Source: Paramacrobiotus metropolitanus | Lineage: Eukaryota > Tardigrada > Eutardigrada > Parachela > Macrobiotidae | Assembly: GCF_019649055.1 (NCBI RefSeq) | Contig: NW_026570579.1 | Coordinates: 1 to 38,407, forward strand | Reading direction: 5' to 3' | DNA: 38,407 nt | Shown here: in pieces, positions 24,621 to 35,220 of the stretch | Layout of the letters: each line of letters starts with the position of its first letter | How positions within the stretch are numbered: the first letter of the stretch is position 1 | Made by a program: the position numbers and the translations under genes | Notes under the pieces: generated by a model | What the model saw: the letters and a program-made list of their open reading frames with translations, nothing else | Database searches by the model: none | Told to the model about the DNA's origin: nothing

Positions 24621-26760
24621 TCACTCCAGGCCGATCGCGCAGAGTGGCAGCGCCACACTGTCCTTGCAATCGGCGAAGGTCAGCAAAGACGCTCCGTGTG
24701 CGTCACCGTACTCCCGCGTCAGCTGGCCGTCGAACGCCGAATCCATGGCCTCCACGCACACCTGCAACGAACAAAGAACGTCAGCTTCTAGGAATAGTTT
24801 ATTTTTAAGTTTTCGAAGAAAGACTATTCCTAGAAGCTGACGTAGATAAAGGATGCTCACAAAAACACCACACAATAATATATAAAAGCTCATACTGTAC
24901 ATAAGTACGTGAAACACCCTGAAAGGTCACCGGCATATACAAACGCGGCTTACAATATATGTGAACAACTGAAATGGTATAACTATAAGAAGGCATAGAC
25001 AATACACAATAATAACTGTGATATATAGAAACTAATAATGTGCATACGTACGTATATAAAAAACCCTGAAAGGTCACCGGCATATACAAACGCGGCTTAC
25101 AATATATGTGAACAACTGAAATGGTATAACTATAAGAATCGCCAACGCGGATATTAATGAATCGCAGTGGACACAGATGACTATGCCAGTGGGGCGAGGA
25201 GGACTGGGTATACGGCGTACGGAGGAGCTAGCACTGTCAGCGTTCATCGCTTCGGCTACCTCGGTGCAGTCCATCTGCTCAGAATTGCTCCCTAACTGTC
25301 AGTTGTCGGGTCTAAATGAAGCCATAACATTATGGACTGATACCTACCATTGTGAACTGCCGGTGGAACAGGCTCGGAAATCTCAGAAAAGCTGGGACTG
25401 GCCGGTGGTGGAATTGTCTTACTCGAGATGGAGATTGAAAATCATGGAAAGCGGAAGCGACAAGGAAATGGCGCTCCTGCTGGCTGCTTCCGAAAGGGAA
25501 TCTGCAGCATGGCTGTATGCGTTGCCGGCGGCTAGTTTGGGCACCCTACTTTCCGATGATCAAGTAAGAATTGCCATAGGATTGAGGTTTGGCTTACCTG
25601 TGGTAGCTAATCACGACTGCCAAGCATGCTCGTTTCCGGTAACCCCGGACGGCCACCATGGCTTGTCTTGTTTGTACAACAAAGGCAGATGGAGCTTACA
25701 CTCTGAGTTGAACAGCATTCTTCATCGTGGATTTTTTGCGGCGGGTATTCCTAGTGAACTAGAGCCCAAGGGAATGTCGGGAGACAATGGCATGCGGCCG
25801 GATGGAGTTACTCTGGTACCTGTCCGTGATGGAAAACAGCTGGCATGGGATGCCACATGCGCAGATACAATGGCACAGTCGTACCTTAAAGGAACTGCAA
25901 AAGCGGCTGGTACAGCAGCTCGGCAAGCGGAAAGTCGGAAGCGACAAAAGTACCGTTCCCTCGGAGAACAGTATCTGCTCTATCCATTCGCGGTGGAAAC
26001 GCTTGGCGTGCTTGGAGAAGCTGCGAAAGATATAGTCAGCTTCGTTGGACACCTAATTCGGGGAAAGACAGGAGAAAGCCGATCTACCGCTTTCTTAAAA
26101 CAACGCATCAGTCTAGCGATAATGAAGGGAAACGCTGCCGCAGTTTTAGGCACTTTGCCGGGCAGAAATAAATTTGTGGAAGGGAATGATTTTGGTTGTT
26201 TTTGGAACTTGTAGCCGTAGTGTGTAATCATCGTTGCTGAACACGAAGGAAACCAATAAATAAATACTATAAGAAGGCATAGACAATACACAATAATAAC
26301 TGTGATATATAGAAACTAATAATGTGCATACGTACGTATATAAAAAACCCTGAAAGGTCACCGGCATATACAAACGCGGCTTACAATATATGTGAACAAC
26401 TGAAATGGTATAACTATAAGAATGCATAGAAAATACACAATAATAACTGTGATATATAGAAACTAATAATGTGCATACGTACGTATATAAAAAACCCTGA
26501 AAGGTCACCGGCATATACAAACGCGGCTTACAATATATGTGAACAACTGAAATGGTATAACTATCAGAATGCATAAAAAAATATTAGAAAATCCTCAAAG
26601 CTCACGGGCATACACGGCCTGTACAGCATACCAACCCGGGATAGTCTTCGCCCATCAAGTAGCAGCTGTCGCGGAAGCGCCGCCACGCTTCCGGACACTC
26701 CTGGCTGTGTACGCCGGACATCCACGCCAGCACCAACAATAACGCAGCGCGCGTCAGCAT
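24621..26760 (-). CDS. Small secreted Cys-rich (C-type-lectin-like) protein, two exons, 89 aa
   Basis: Exon 1 (26,760-26,632) encodes a signal peptide (MLTRAALLLVLAWMSGVHS) and QECPEAWRRFRDSCY, which matches the start of a C-type lectin fold (CPxxWxxFxxSCY). Donor GTATGC follows. Exon 2 (24,761-24,621) follows acceptor TTGCAG, keeps phase 0 and ends with TGA; its YGDAHGASLLTF resembles the GAxL segment of C-type lectins, but the usual WxxA and later carbohydrate-site motifs are missing. Joined length is 43 + 46 residues with five cysteines. It could be a truncated lectin-like secreted protein, or further exons may exist. The 1.87-kb intron holds a hairpin, a satellite array and a retrotransposon fragment. 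The exon boundaries are inferred from sequence. Confidence 0.5.
24778..24843. repeat. Perfect 21-bp inverted repeat at the intron 3' end
   Basis: Arms 24,778-24,798 and 24,823-24,843 are perfectly complementary with a 24-base loop. On the gene strand the hairpin ends 16 bases before the splice acceptor AG. The size (66 bases) is that of a small-RNA precursor or a tailed mirtron; it could equally be a tiny fold-back insertion. Confidence 0.8.
24917..25138. repeat. 147-bp satellite, left part
   Basis: Monomers start at CCCTGAAAGGTCACCGGC: 24,917 and 25,064, exactly 147 bases apart. The second monomer is cut at 25,138 by a retrotransposon insertion and resumes at 26,266. Confidence 0.9.
25139..26265 (+). 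mobile_element. 5'-truncated non-LTR retrotransposon in the satellite
   Basis: 1127 bases inserted into one satellite monomer, flanked by a 10-bp direct duplication ACTATAAGAA (25,129-25,138 and 26,266-26,275). It ends in CCAATAAATAAAT, an A-rich 3' tail. 5' truncation, A-rich tail and target duplication are the marks of target-primed reverse transcription. Confidence 0.85.
25141..26214 (+). CDS. C-terminal part of a non-LTR retrotransposon polyprotein
   Basis: The frame is open from the insertion edge. It starts inside the end of the RT/thumb region (PVGRGGLGIR), continues with a helical segment, a C-x2-C-x8-H-x4-C zinc knuckle near residues 147-164 of the 345-aa ORF (ATG 25,177), then RPDG...AWDATC, which fits a restriction-like endonuclease core (PD...D). 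The same arrangement is common in metazoan non-LTR elements with a C-terminal endonuclease. RT catalytic motifs are missing through 5' truncation, so the copy is dead although its remaining frame is intact, which suggests recent insertion. Confidence 0.75.
   Translation, partial: ANADINESQWTQMTMPVGRGGLGIRRTEELALSAFIASATSVQSICSELLPNCQLSGLNEAITLWTDTYHCELPVEQARKSQKSWDWPVVELSYSRWRLKIMESGSDKEMALLLAASERESAAWLYALPAASLGTLLSDDQVRIAIGLRFGLPVVANHDCQACSFPVTPDGHHGLSCLYNKGRWSLHSELNSILHRGFFAAGIPSELEPKGMSGDNGMRPDGVTLVPVRDGKQLAWDATCADTMAQSYLKGTAKAAGTAARQAESRKRQKYRSLGEQYLLYPFAVETLGVLGEAAKDIVSFVGHLIRGKTGESRSTAFLKQRISLAIMKGNAAAVLGTLPGRNKFVEGNDFGCFWNL
26266..26574. repeat. 147-bp satellite, right part
   Basis: Continues the interrupted monomer; new monomers begin at 26,348 and 26,495, again 147 bases apart. 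A diverged monomer follows to about 26,620. Each unit holds AAAGGTCA. Confidence 0.9.
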
Positions 26761-26842
26761 TTTGAACCATACAATGCAGTACAGCGTTTGGACGGAAAAG
26801 TTGTACCGGCAAAATGCACAAATTTGTTTTTCCGCGACGATT

Positions 26843-26848
26843 CTTATA
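26843..26848 (-). promoter_or_regulatory. TATA box of the small secreted-protein gene
   Basis: TATAAG on the minus strand, 83-88 bases upstream of the ATG at 26,760. Confidence 0.35.
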
Positions 26849-26849
26849 T

Positions 26850-28440
26850 GTGGGCGATGCATGTATTCAACGCTGCGTACAGTAGTTTGTTGCGGACATA
26901 TGTTAATGATCACACCGCTCGCAGGTGTTTTTGTGGCACGAGCTTTTCACCGAAAACGCGCCAGGTGCACACGCGGCGGTACCGACAAAATCTGGTGACT
27001 ACTGTACTCGTGTAAATGTATAGCTACGCCGAAATTCCGTGCAGGTTGTATGGAAAGTGCTGCGAGGTTACACAGGGACTACAAGTCAAGGCGAAGCCGG
27101 ATGCGATGAAATTATGGTGGAGCACATCAGCTAATTTCTAATGTGCGAATTGCCATACGTTGGCATAGTCCACACCTTACTGCGAAACCGTCCATTTTCT
27201 GGCTTCCGAATAGCAGCACTAAATACTCGAGTTTTCAATTTCCAACGCAAAAAATTTAGAACACTAAAACAGCTGTCAGCGCCAGTGCATGACACGGTCG
27301 AAAGGAAGGAGCGATATAGCGTGCCGAAACAATTTTGTAAATCCAAGCATCGGTTTGGCCAGTAGCGGTCAGTAAAATCGGTCGGGTGTTCAGCGGTGAG
27401 CTTGAGCAATGTCTGGGTGGTGAAAATAAAACAAAATTCAGCCAGCGACATCCACGAATTTCTTACGCCAGCGTCTATGGATCGAAATCGGGGCCACCCG
27501 GAGTCCGTTCTCGGAACCATGGATGGCGCGGATAATTTGAGAGAGATTGCACTGTCGTAATTAATTCGGTTTTTGTTTAAAAATTGGCAATGTGACGGGG
27601 TTGTGCTAATAAGAAACCGATAGCACAGTAAATTATGAGATTCATAATTGGGTTTCCCATATGAATAACGGAACGGCTACAAGAAGCATGTATAGCGTAA
27701 TTGGGTCGCTATTTATTAAGTACTGTACTTGTTGGTATTAATGGTAAAATTCATCAAACTCGTGGATAATTTCAGTTTGTCTGCTGCATAAGGCGAAAAA
27801 CATTCAGTGTACAATCCAGACGGGTACAATCAAGATCGAACAGAACCAAAACAAAAAATAACGCAAGAAACAAATCAAGTAGAAAATTTTGAGTGAACTG
27901 AAGTACATAAGATATTCTCTATCGCGTAATATTACAAAGAAACTTGTACTTCTAGTTCAGAGTGTAAGTTGTAGCAACAAATATCTGTAAACTAGTCAAA
28001 ACAGAAGATCGCTCTCATACCAACAACAGGGCCCCACTTATCGTAAGCCAGAAACAGATATTTACCGGGTGGCTGAACAAAATGGCCGTCTGATTTATCA
28101 AGGTGTGCTGGGTCAGTCTATGTCTGATTGGCAGCACGTTGATTTCATTCGAAAGAGCAATCTTTACCACATACAAAAGTTAAGTTACACTGGCCTTATA
28201 TAAAGTTCAAACTTAACAGTAAATTATTTTGGGAAATTGGGTGGAGTTTGCGGATGTCCCGGAAACAAAATTTTTAATTTCCCTATTTGTAAATTAAAAA
28301 TTGCTGTTAATCAGCTAAGTAGATGGCAGTATTTTGCATTACAGTTTTTGGTAGAACAGTTGTTCTCTGTTTTATTGCCGTTAAGAGTTGTGGCTTTCCG
28401 GTGACTGCGTTCGGCCAGGAGAGGAGTGAATTAGGCCACG
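26850..28440. other. Intergenic, nothing recognised
   Basis: A 129-codon minus ORF (27,131-27,520) and a 64-codon plus ORF (28,323-28,517) with a hydrophobic start show no family features. No RNA gene seen. Confidence 0.4.
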
Positions 28441-28565
28441 CAAATGAAATTCTCGTGAAACGGGCAAGTAGAGAGTTTGAAAATCAGTTCCTTTCTAACA
28501 GAAGAAGTACGTACTGATCTGCGCCCAACCAGTTTCTACTAGGGCAAGGCCTTAGCTACATATTT
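28441..28565. repeat. 125-bp direct repeat, copy 1
   Basis: Identical to 28,783-28,907 over 125 bases, offset 342. Confidence 0.9.
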
Positions 28566-28782
28566 CACATAAGCCGACATTTCCTGTTGCACTCTGTCAG
28601 GCAGCAAAAAAATTCTAGCAAAAATGCCTAAAAAATCAGGTTATAAAAGTTCATTTTTCTCGAAAAGTAACGAAATGCGCTAACTGTATAGCGCATCCGG
28701 CGCAAGCACCAAGTCGACAATTTTTTTTAAATTTGAAAAAGAAGGGCTTGCTCTAAATAAAACAGTTAAAGAAGGTCAAATA

Positions 28783-28907
28783 CAAATGAAATTCTCGTGA
28801 AACGGGCAAGTAGAGAGTTTGAAAATCAGTTCCTTTCTAACAGAAGAAGTACGTACTGATCTGCGCCCAACCAGTTTCTACTAGGGCAAGGCCTTAGCTA
28901 CATATTT
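28783..28907. repeat. 125-bp direct repeat, copy 2
   Basis: Second identical copy; it ends a few bases before the inverted repeat at 28,913. Confidence 0.9.
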
Positions 28908-28912
28908 TCATT

Positions 28913-30035
28913 TGGTCACGCCAAGTTGTCACCAAAATTTTGATAATTTATTATATATTCCAGAGTGACTCTAGAATTTTTATTTAATTTTGACATGATC
29001 ATAATTTCTCTTCTGCATCATTTGAGCCCAAGACTGCCAACAGGTAAGCGTTGTTTGACAAGTTACACCAGAAAACTCGCACGCCACCTGCTTCAGAATA
29101 CGTCCCGACCCGTCTACCGTGTTCGCCTACCGTCCGCCATAAATTTAATTAAAAATCGAGGTCATCCCTTGGCTGATCGGTGAAAGGTCAAGACTTTTCA
29201 ACCACCAATAGTGTATTTGGACGTATATGATGTGGTTCTCTTCGAACCCCTGGGAGGTCACAACTGCGACTTGAAAATCAGCACTGTCAAAATGGGGGAG
29301 GACCCCCTTTTAGCGATCCTCACACAAACGAGGAATGTCACCCCTAATCAATTTTAACATAATACGATTACGGACATATGTAGCATCAGTTTCGCGTTTG
29401 CTATGGACCAGGTGAACGCGGCTATGGACGAGGTGAACGCGGTTCCAGCGAATCCCCATCGGGCACATAATCTTTTTTGACGAACGCTTTCTTGATTTTT
29501 TCTTCCATTCGTCGGTGGTTCACAGTAAATCAGGAACGTGATCTATATCCTTGTTTGCTTTAGGATCGTTTAGAATGATCCTCTCCGCATATCTTTTAAC
29601 GCTCATTCGGACATCTGAAGGTTCCAGGTATTTACGAAAAAATTTTCGCCGTACGTACCGTATAGCATTAGAAAAGCCTGACAATCTCCAATAAAAATTT
29701 TCCATAAATGAAATAATGGTTCCACTGCGTTGGTTCACCTTTCCAACGCTTACCTAATGTATTCTCAGCTTGTTTAAACTAATTTCGAGAGTAGAAAATG
29801 TTTTCCTGTTTTTCTGATTAGGTGAGTATAATGATCACAAATGCACCACCAGGGATCTCACTTCGGACCTTGTTTCTGACGTCGGTTTCAAAGCCAACGG
29901 TCAGATACCGATTTCAGTAAACGCAGAATTAAATTTTGTACTAGAAACAAACAAATGAACTGGAGCAAGTAAACTTTTTCTAATTTTTAAAAATGAATTT
30001 CAATGATGGTGACAACTTGGCGTGACCACCCTGTA
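28913..30035. mobile_element. Tc1/mariner-like remnant bounded by 22-bp inverted repeats
   Basis: Perfect 22-bp inverted repeats (28,913-28,934 and 30,007-30,028; TGGTCACGCCAAGTTGTC at the outer left). At the right the end reads TACAGGGTGGTCACG on the minus strand, the CAGGG-with-TA form typical of mariner-type elements. The left outermost bases are lost. The roughly 1.1-kb interior has no intact transposase, only short broken ORFs (28,965-29,183 plus; 29,520-29,738 minus), so it is a decayed or non-autonomous copy. A 21-bp tandem pair (29,400-29,441) lies inside. Confidence 0.6.
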
Positions 30036-30339
30036 GCTCTTGCGGGAAAGAAATGGCGCAAGATTCTGGATGTTGCGAGCTGGGACACGATAAGTTTTTA
30101 CACACTTTCCTTTCGTCCCATCGCTAGGGAGCATGTCTTAAGTTTTTTTAATAGACTTAGTTGTTTTTAATAGTCAGTAAAATTCTCTGTCCAATGAGTG
30201 AAAACACGATACGTTGCGACGAATCGTTTGCGAGAAACAAGCTTAAAACGGAGACGGCCATTTTCTTCAGCCACCCGGTAAATGGCGTCGGACCGTACGC
30301 GAATCCCATTATTACCGCCGAGCCATCAACTGTCTGGGT
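30036..30339. other. 3' flank of the BTB gene
   Basis: No gene seen; a plus-strand ORF here and across the last exon is a shadow of the BTB gene. Confidence 0.4.
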
Positions 30340-32052
30340 TCACCCATTCGATTGCGCGGCCGATGATTTCCAGGCCGCCACCTGGACGCGACTGATCAGA
30401 AGATTCTCAAACGGACATACCAGCTCCGAGCGGGACGTGTTTTCAAAGAAGAGGCAGTGCAGATTGTCCGTGCGGCGCCCACCATAGATGCATTCACGAT
30501 AACCCGACCCGGAGAAAGCCTTAATCTTCTGGTTTTTCTTCAGGATTTCCGAGGCCCGGACAATCTTGCACGGTGCGCGCTGTACCACCGGTTCCCCATC
30601 ATCCCGGGTCACGAGAAAATCTCCTCCTCGTACACCGGCAATCTTGAACGGCCACCAGTAATCACAGAACAAAAGCACGTCGACGAACACTTCCTCGTTG
30701 AACAGGAATTCAGTATAGCCGTTGGGGATGCGCAGCAGTGAACCCCGTCGGGGCTCCGTCGGAAAGGGAAGCTGCGGTTTGTTGTCGGCGGCGTGCCTGA
30801 ACTGGAAAATGTCCAGCAGCTCGGAATCAAGCAACAAGCGACTCTACAACATGGACTAGTTCTTTGAAACTGGCCTGGTTATCGGATTAAGAATGGGTCT
30901 CAAATTCTAAGCGAATCTAGCGTGCGTATAAAAACCTGTGACGTTATGGTAAGCACTACAGTAGATCCTGTTGTGGATAAAATTACACAGCCTTACTTTC
31001 AAAGGACCGTCGGCCAGTTCCGCATCGGTCAGCAAAGGAAAACGGACGAGAAAGAGCGCGTTTCCCAGTACCGCCCGGCGGTTGGCCGGGGAAGGGTCAA
31101 GTTTTCCCCGCAGACAGTTTGCCGCAGCCCACCTGCGACCAATGACCAATAAGCAGCACAGTAACAACACCAAAAAAATTAAAATCAATCACTTTTCGAC
31201 GGCCGTATAGATCTCCCATTCCGAAGCGGACAATGAACTACGCTGTCGGATCATTTCCAGGGTATCCCGTCCGATCAGTGTGAACTGGTCGGAGCGCAGT
31301 ACGTCCTGGCAGTGCGCGTTCACCACGGTCAAGCATTTCTCCACGAAACCTGCGCTGCATTCCTGGGCTGAAGACATGGCCTGTTAAAGAAGCCGTAACA
31401 GATGCTGATGGTTGTTGTTTACCAGAAAAGGGAAGAGCTGACCTTTTCTAAGAACAGGAGACAGTTGCCTGCGTTGAGTTGGCTATTGACGAACTTAAAG
31501 CAGAGTTCCATCAACTGCGGCAGATTGTATTTGTCAGCACAGTGCATCGTCTCGAAGACATTGTCGGATGTCAGGTTCTCATCCACGGAGCGAGTATACA
31601 GATACCTAAGCAAGTGCCCACAGATGCATTTTGCATTCCTGCCACAACCGACGATATGCAATAGAGTAAGCCGTGCAAGGACGAGCGCTTTATGAAATTG
31701 TTTCCAACTTTCCATATACTCACTGGAGCAAGTTGGTGAACGCGTCAGGCAGGATCTCCGGGATATCGATCGGAATGTCGCCCCTCTCCGGCTCACTTCC
31801 ATGGAACATGGTGTGCAGAACATCGCTGCCCAGACTCAAAACAAACCTGTAACATAACCACCATCAGCCATTTCAAAATTCATTTCAGAATGCTAGCAGG
31901 ACTGACTTGTGCGCGGAGAAGGTCTTCACTGCGCCGTACTGACGTCCCACAGTAAACTGCACATCGCTCATGTCACCACTGGCCAGGAGCAGCTTCAACT
32001 GATCAGCGAGTGCTGGAAGCGGTGTTCCCCATGGAGACGACGTTTCTGACAT
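30340..32052 (-). CDS. BTB-BACK domain protein (BTBD3/6-like), six exons, about 419 aa
   Basis: Probable Cullin-3 substrate adaptor. Exons (minus): 32,052-31,907; 31,846-31,724; 31,605-31,443; 31,380-31,193; 31,132-30,997; 30,843-30,340. All introns are GT-AG and phases match (2, 2, 0, 2, 0). Exons 1-3 encode the BTB fold (DVQFTVG, AHKFVLSLGSDV, YLYT, CADKYNL, then the helical end). Exons 4-5 encode BACK (FVEKCL...., SEWEIYTAVEKWA, LFLVRFPLLT). Exon 6 starts with LLDSELLDIFQF and PQLPFPTEPRRG, the usual end of BACK in this family. The last about 120 residues are beta-rich and do not clearly match the PHR domain that BTBD3/6 proteins carry here. ATG at 32,052 gives MSETSSPWG; there is no frameshift. 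It looks functional. Confidence 0.85.
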
Positions 32053-32850
32053 GTTGAAATGAGGCAGCCAGCACACTGACGGGGAGTAAGATCTAGGAGA
32101 AAGAAATTTTAGCAGCAGAATTCGAGGGGGTGTATGCAAGCGGCAGACCACTGTACGATCGGATAAATCACGATGTGCCAGCCTATTGCCACGTGCGCTC
32201 CTGCAGTGGGAGTGTCTATGACATCACTGTTCTGTTATTGGTTACACTTAAGGCGTTATGCGTGTTCACATGCAAAATTTGAAAGAGATTGGTCCTATGA
32301 GCGCGGACCTGATGAAGGTTCACGCGCAGGAACAGAATTGACGGAATTCTGCCTGCCAAACAGATCTGGCAATGCTATACAGCGCCTACGCTATGGAAAG
32401 CGAGAAACGGCGTGATTGCTAGAACTTTATAGACCAGACTAAATTCGATAGAATTTCCTCGTGGACAACTCCGCATTGCTGACTGCAGCAAGCGTGAAAA
32501 ATGCGCACGTAGCCGCCACATGATGCGGGTGCGCGCAGAACACCATGCTTTCGCCACACGTAGGCGGGCGTGCAACAAAACACAACAGACTGCCAAAGCG
32601 AGGGTGTACGCATGTACGCCTGCGCTCACATGCCTCTGGGAGGGAGGCTGAGCTCCGTCGAAGCAAAATCCACGTCAATTCCTTGGGATTCTTGACGGCT
32701 CGTCTGTGCGCATAAAAGAACATCGAGATTTTATCTCCTTTTAACATCACAAATTCCAATTACATGTGTGAATAAAGAGATCTCGAAACAAAAGTAAAAA
32801 CAGTAAAAAATATCAGAATTCATTATCAAAACGACTAGGATCCTCCGACT
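32053..32850. other. Upstream region of the BTB gene; nothing else recognised
   Basis: Contains the BTB 5' flank and a diverged copy (32,269-32,301) of a short repeat also at 23,517-23,551. Short minus ORFs at 32,375-32,759 overlap in several frames and show no family signal. Confidence 0.4.
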
Positions 32851-33752
32851 CGTAAAGGTCACTGGGTCCTGTCAACCGTAATCCACTTTGGTCCATTCCG
32901 CTCTATTGAGCAATCTTTTTCATCACAATGAGAGATCCGCTTTAGGAATAGGTGCGTATCAAGTACGACTTCTGAATACTGCTTCTTCATCTTTGGAATA
33001 ATTGCGTATCAAAGTACGACTTCTGTCAAATGAGATTCTTCCTCTTGGACATGGAGGGACGTCTTGAAAGACAAGCTTAATGCTTCCTCCCTGGTAAGGT
33101 CATTCTCTTTTTCTCGATGACTCTCTTGAGCAGTGAAGTTCTCAAAGGTCATCCTTTCTTTTCTGATGTGCGATTCAATTGGGCAGTGACGATCCCAAAG
33201 GTCATCCATTTTCCTTCGTAAGTTCCATATTAAAGGTCATGGAGGAACTTAGCCGATTTTTTGGCTTTCAAGCAATTCTGCTTGCCTCCCTTGTAAAGGT
33301 CATCCATCTTTTCAACCATTTTCTTCTGTCGCACATCCTTTCCTTTCTTTTAGTGCCAATTGACGCGCACCTTTCTTCTTTTCCTTACCAGGTTCGAGGG
33401 CCGGTTAACGCCGTAACTCCTCTCTTCTGAGGCCGGTTGTGGCTTCTGACATTCCTTAAGAGTGTGCCGACTAGGTAGGCCGCAACTACACTCTAGAAGT
33501 GACGTTTAAATGTAATGAGGAAGGCCGGTTAACGCCGTTACTCTTCCTGCTTCGAGGGCCGGATGACCTCCGTAACTCCCATATTAAAGATCACATTGAT
33601 CCCTGCAACAAAGTTCTGCAAACAACAATACACAAACGGTATGACAATTCAATACGTTATGTCTCCTTCGCCCTAATACTGTACCTTCGTTACCATTCTC
33701 GTGCTGCCGACTGATGGCCGTAACTAGCACATCAGCGATGCCCTAAAGGTCA
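32851..33752 (-). repeat. Non-coding 3' part of the second locus, motif-rich
   Basis: Holds AAAGGTCA or a one-base variant at about 32,855, 33,096, 33,146, 33,197, 33,233 and 33,294, all on the plus strand. A direct repeat of about 30 bases (32,943-32,973 and 32,994-33,025) contains GCGTATCAA and GTACGACTTCTG. Four related GGCCGG units lie at 33,393-33,420, 33,431, 33,521-33,543 and 33,551-33,580. No ORF is supported. Confidence 0.5.
33370..33386 (-). other. Candidate polypurine tract
   Basis: Element-sense AAGGAAAAGAAGAAAGG is immediately followed by TG, as at the start of a 3' LTR. No matching LTR copy is visible in the window. Confidence 0.25.
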
Positions 33753-35168
33753 TCACTGATCATTTGAACCATCGTCGCGGTTCCGATCAAAACGTCTTTG
33801 TTTTTCATTCTGATCAGACGTTCGATCTCGAGGTTCCATTCCCCTCTCTTGCAGCTCGTCTCCTTCGCTCCGGCTGCTAGCACCACTGTGCCGATTTCGG
33901 TCACGTCTGCGCTGAATACGGATCAGATGATCTCGAGCGTCAACCATTCGCGCTTTTAATCCTTCATCGTATGGATTATCCCGTGACCTCTTGCACAATT
34001 CGACATAGTCCAAATGCAGCTGTTGGTTTCTTCGTCCTCTTCGTTTCATTTCATTTTCCTGCGGCTGTCTCGCGAGCTCTGGACGGTAGCTGCCTCTATT
34101 TACGCTGATTTCTTGGATGAAATCATAGACGAAGTCGGATGGCTGGATGAATCTTGTTCCCATCGTAATCCTGATTCGCTCTGCACATCGGTGTGCGTGC
34201 ATCTTCGCCTGACGTCTCAGACTTTCATCGAAATTCATTGCTCTCTGGACGTCTTTCAGCTGCCTCCTGGCCGTTTCCGAGTTAAAGTTCTTAACAGGCA
34301 TTCCCAGCTTTATAACTTGCGCGGTCAGTGCTGGCGGTATCTCTATACCTCTTTGGGCGCTCTTTCGCAGCTGGTGATGCGATTCGTAATGGCCGAGCCT
34401 TGCTGCAAAAATCTTCTGAATCGTGGCGCGATGATCGGGCGGAGAATCTGGTTTGACCAACAATCCTAACGCAGCCCTTCCTGCGAGGAGTCTCAAGGCC
34501 GGGTTCACATGTCGCAACACAAATTGTGCTACGTGGAGTCGTCTTTCCTTGATGTCTCTGTATTGGAACTGCGTCATTCCTGTTGGATCGGGAGTGTCCA
34601 ATGGTGTTTCCAAGAGACTCAGGTCGATCAAACTGACAAGGCCACATTCTCTCGTTGGGAAATAATGAAGATTCGCCGATTCTTGCGTAATGATAAGGTC
34701 TTCCCATTGGCCGTACTCGTATTCCTTCGCGTATCCCGAGTCGTTGATGACCTGGCGCAAGTTCATGAGAAGCCAATAAACTTTGTCGAATTCTTCTTTA
34801 TTATCCGGCGCGATGCCCACCGAACGGCAAATCTCGTTCGTCTGCTCCATGATATCATTCATTTCATATACCAGCTCGATGGTTTGTAGGGATTGTCTCC
34901 TCGGGGCCGTGACCTTTGATTGACCTTTCTGGTCGCCCTTCTCTGATTCCGATTCTGGCGGTGCATTACTCGCCGTCTCCGCGCTTGTAAGCTGATGCTC
35001 AAGATCGAAAATGATGTTTCGTCTTGACGGTCGCATATCCTCGTCTCCGTGAACTTCAATGACATTCGAGGATGACGGGCTGCATTCCATGACCTCGTCC
35101 GCTTGCTTTTCCGGTTGTTTTTCGACTGGTTTAAACGTTGAACAAACGGAATGGACCATTGACCTCAA
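33753..35168 (-). CDS. Second-locus polyprotein, last segment, 471 aa
   Basis: Unrecognised. The N-terminal 100 residues are disordered; the frame is open further upstream to about 35,250 with an RS/SP-rich stretch. Residues about 90-330 form a helical globular region containing several Trp/Tyr/Leu-rich helices, and the C-terminal 100 residues are very rich in Arg, Asp and Glu. The stop is followed by the motif-rich non-coding region. AAAGGTCA words fall inside the coding sequence as well. It could be a nucleic-acid-binding accessory protein; no homology is claimed. Confidence 0.55.
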   Translation of the reverse strand: MRSMVHSVCSTFKPVEKQPEKQADEVMECSPSSSNVIEVHGDEDMRPSRRNIIFDLEHQLTSAETASNAPPESESEKGDQKGQSKVTAPRRQSLQTIELVYEMNDIMEQTNEICRSVGIAPDNKEEFDKVYWLLMNLRQVINDSGYAKEYEYGQWEDLIITQESANLHYFPTRECGLVSLIDLSLLETPLDTPDPTGMTQFQYRDIKERRLHVAQFVLRHVNPALRLLAGRAALGLLVKPDSPPDHRATIQKIFAARLGHYESHHQLRKSAQRGIEIPPALTAQVIKLGMPVKNFNSETARRQLKDVQRAMNFDESLRRQAKMHAHRCAERIRITMGTRFIQPSDFVYDFIQEISVNRGSYRPELARQPQENEMKRRGRRNQQLHLDYVELCKRSRDNPYDEGLKARMVDARDHLIRIQRRRDRNRHSGASSRSEGDELQERGMEPRDRTSDQNEKQRRFDRNRDDGSNDQ

Positions 35169-35220
35169 TCTGCGTGGGCTCTTGGGTGTGCGGTGACTTT
35201 CCGAGCTGGATGACCTTTTG

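Noticed and set aside
27131-27520. Minus-strand 129-codon ORF as a gene
   Set aside because: No motif, no splice or promoter support, and composition like its flanks.
30161-30487. Plus-strand 108-codon ORF
   Set aside because: It overlaps the last BTB exon antisense; the minus-strand gene has matching splice phases and family motifs.
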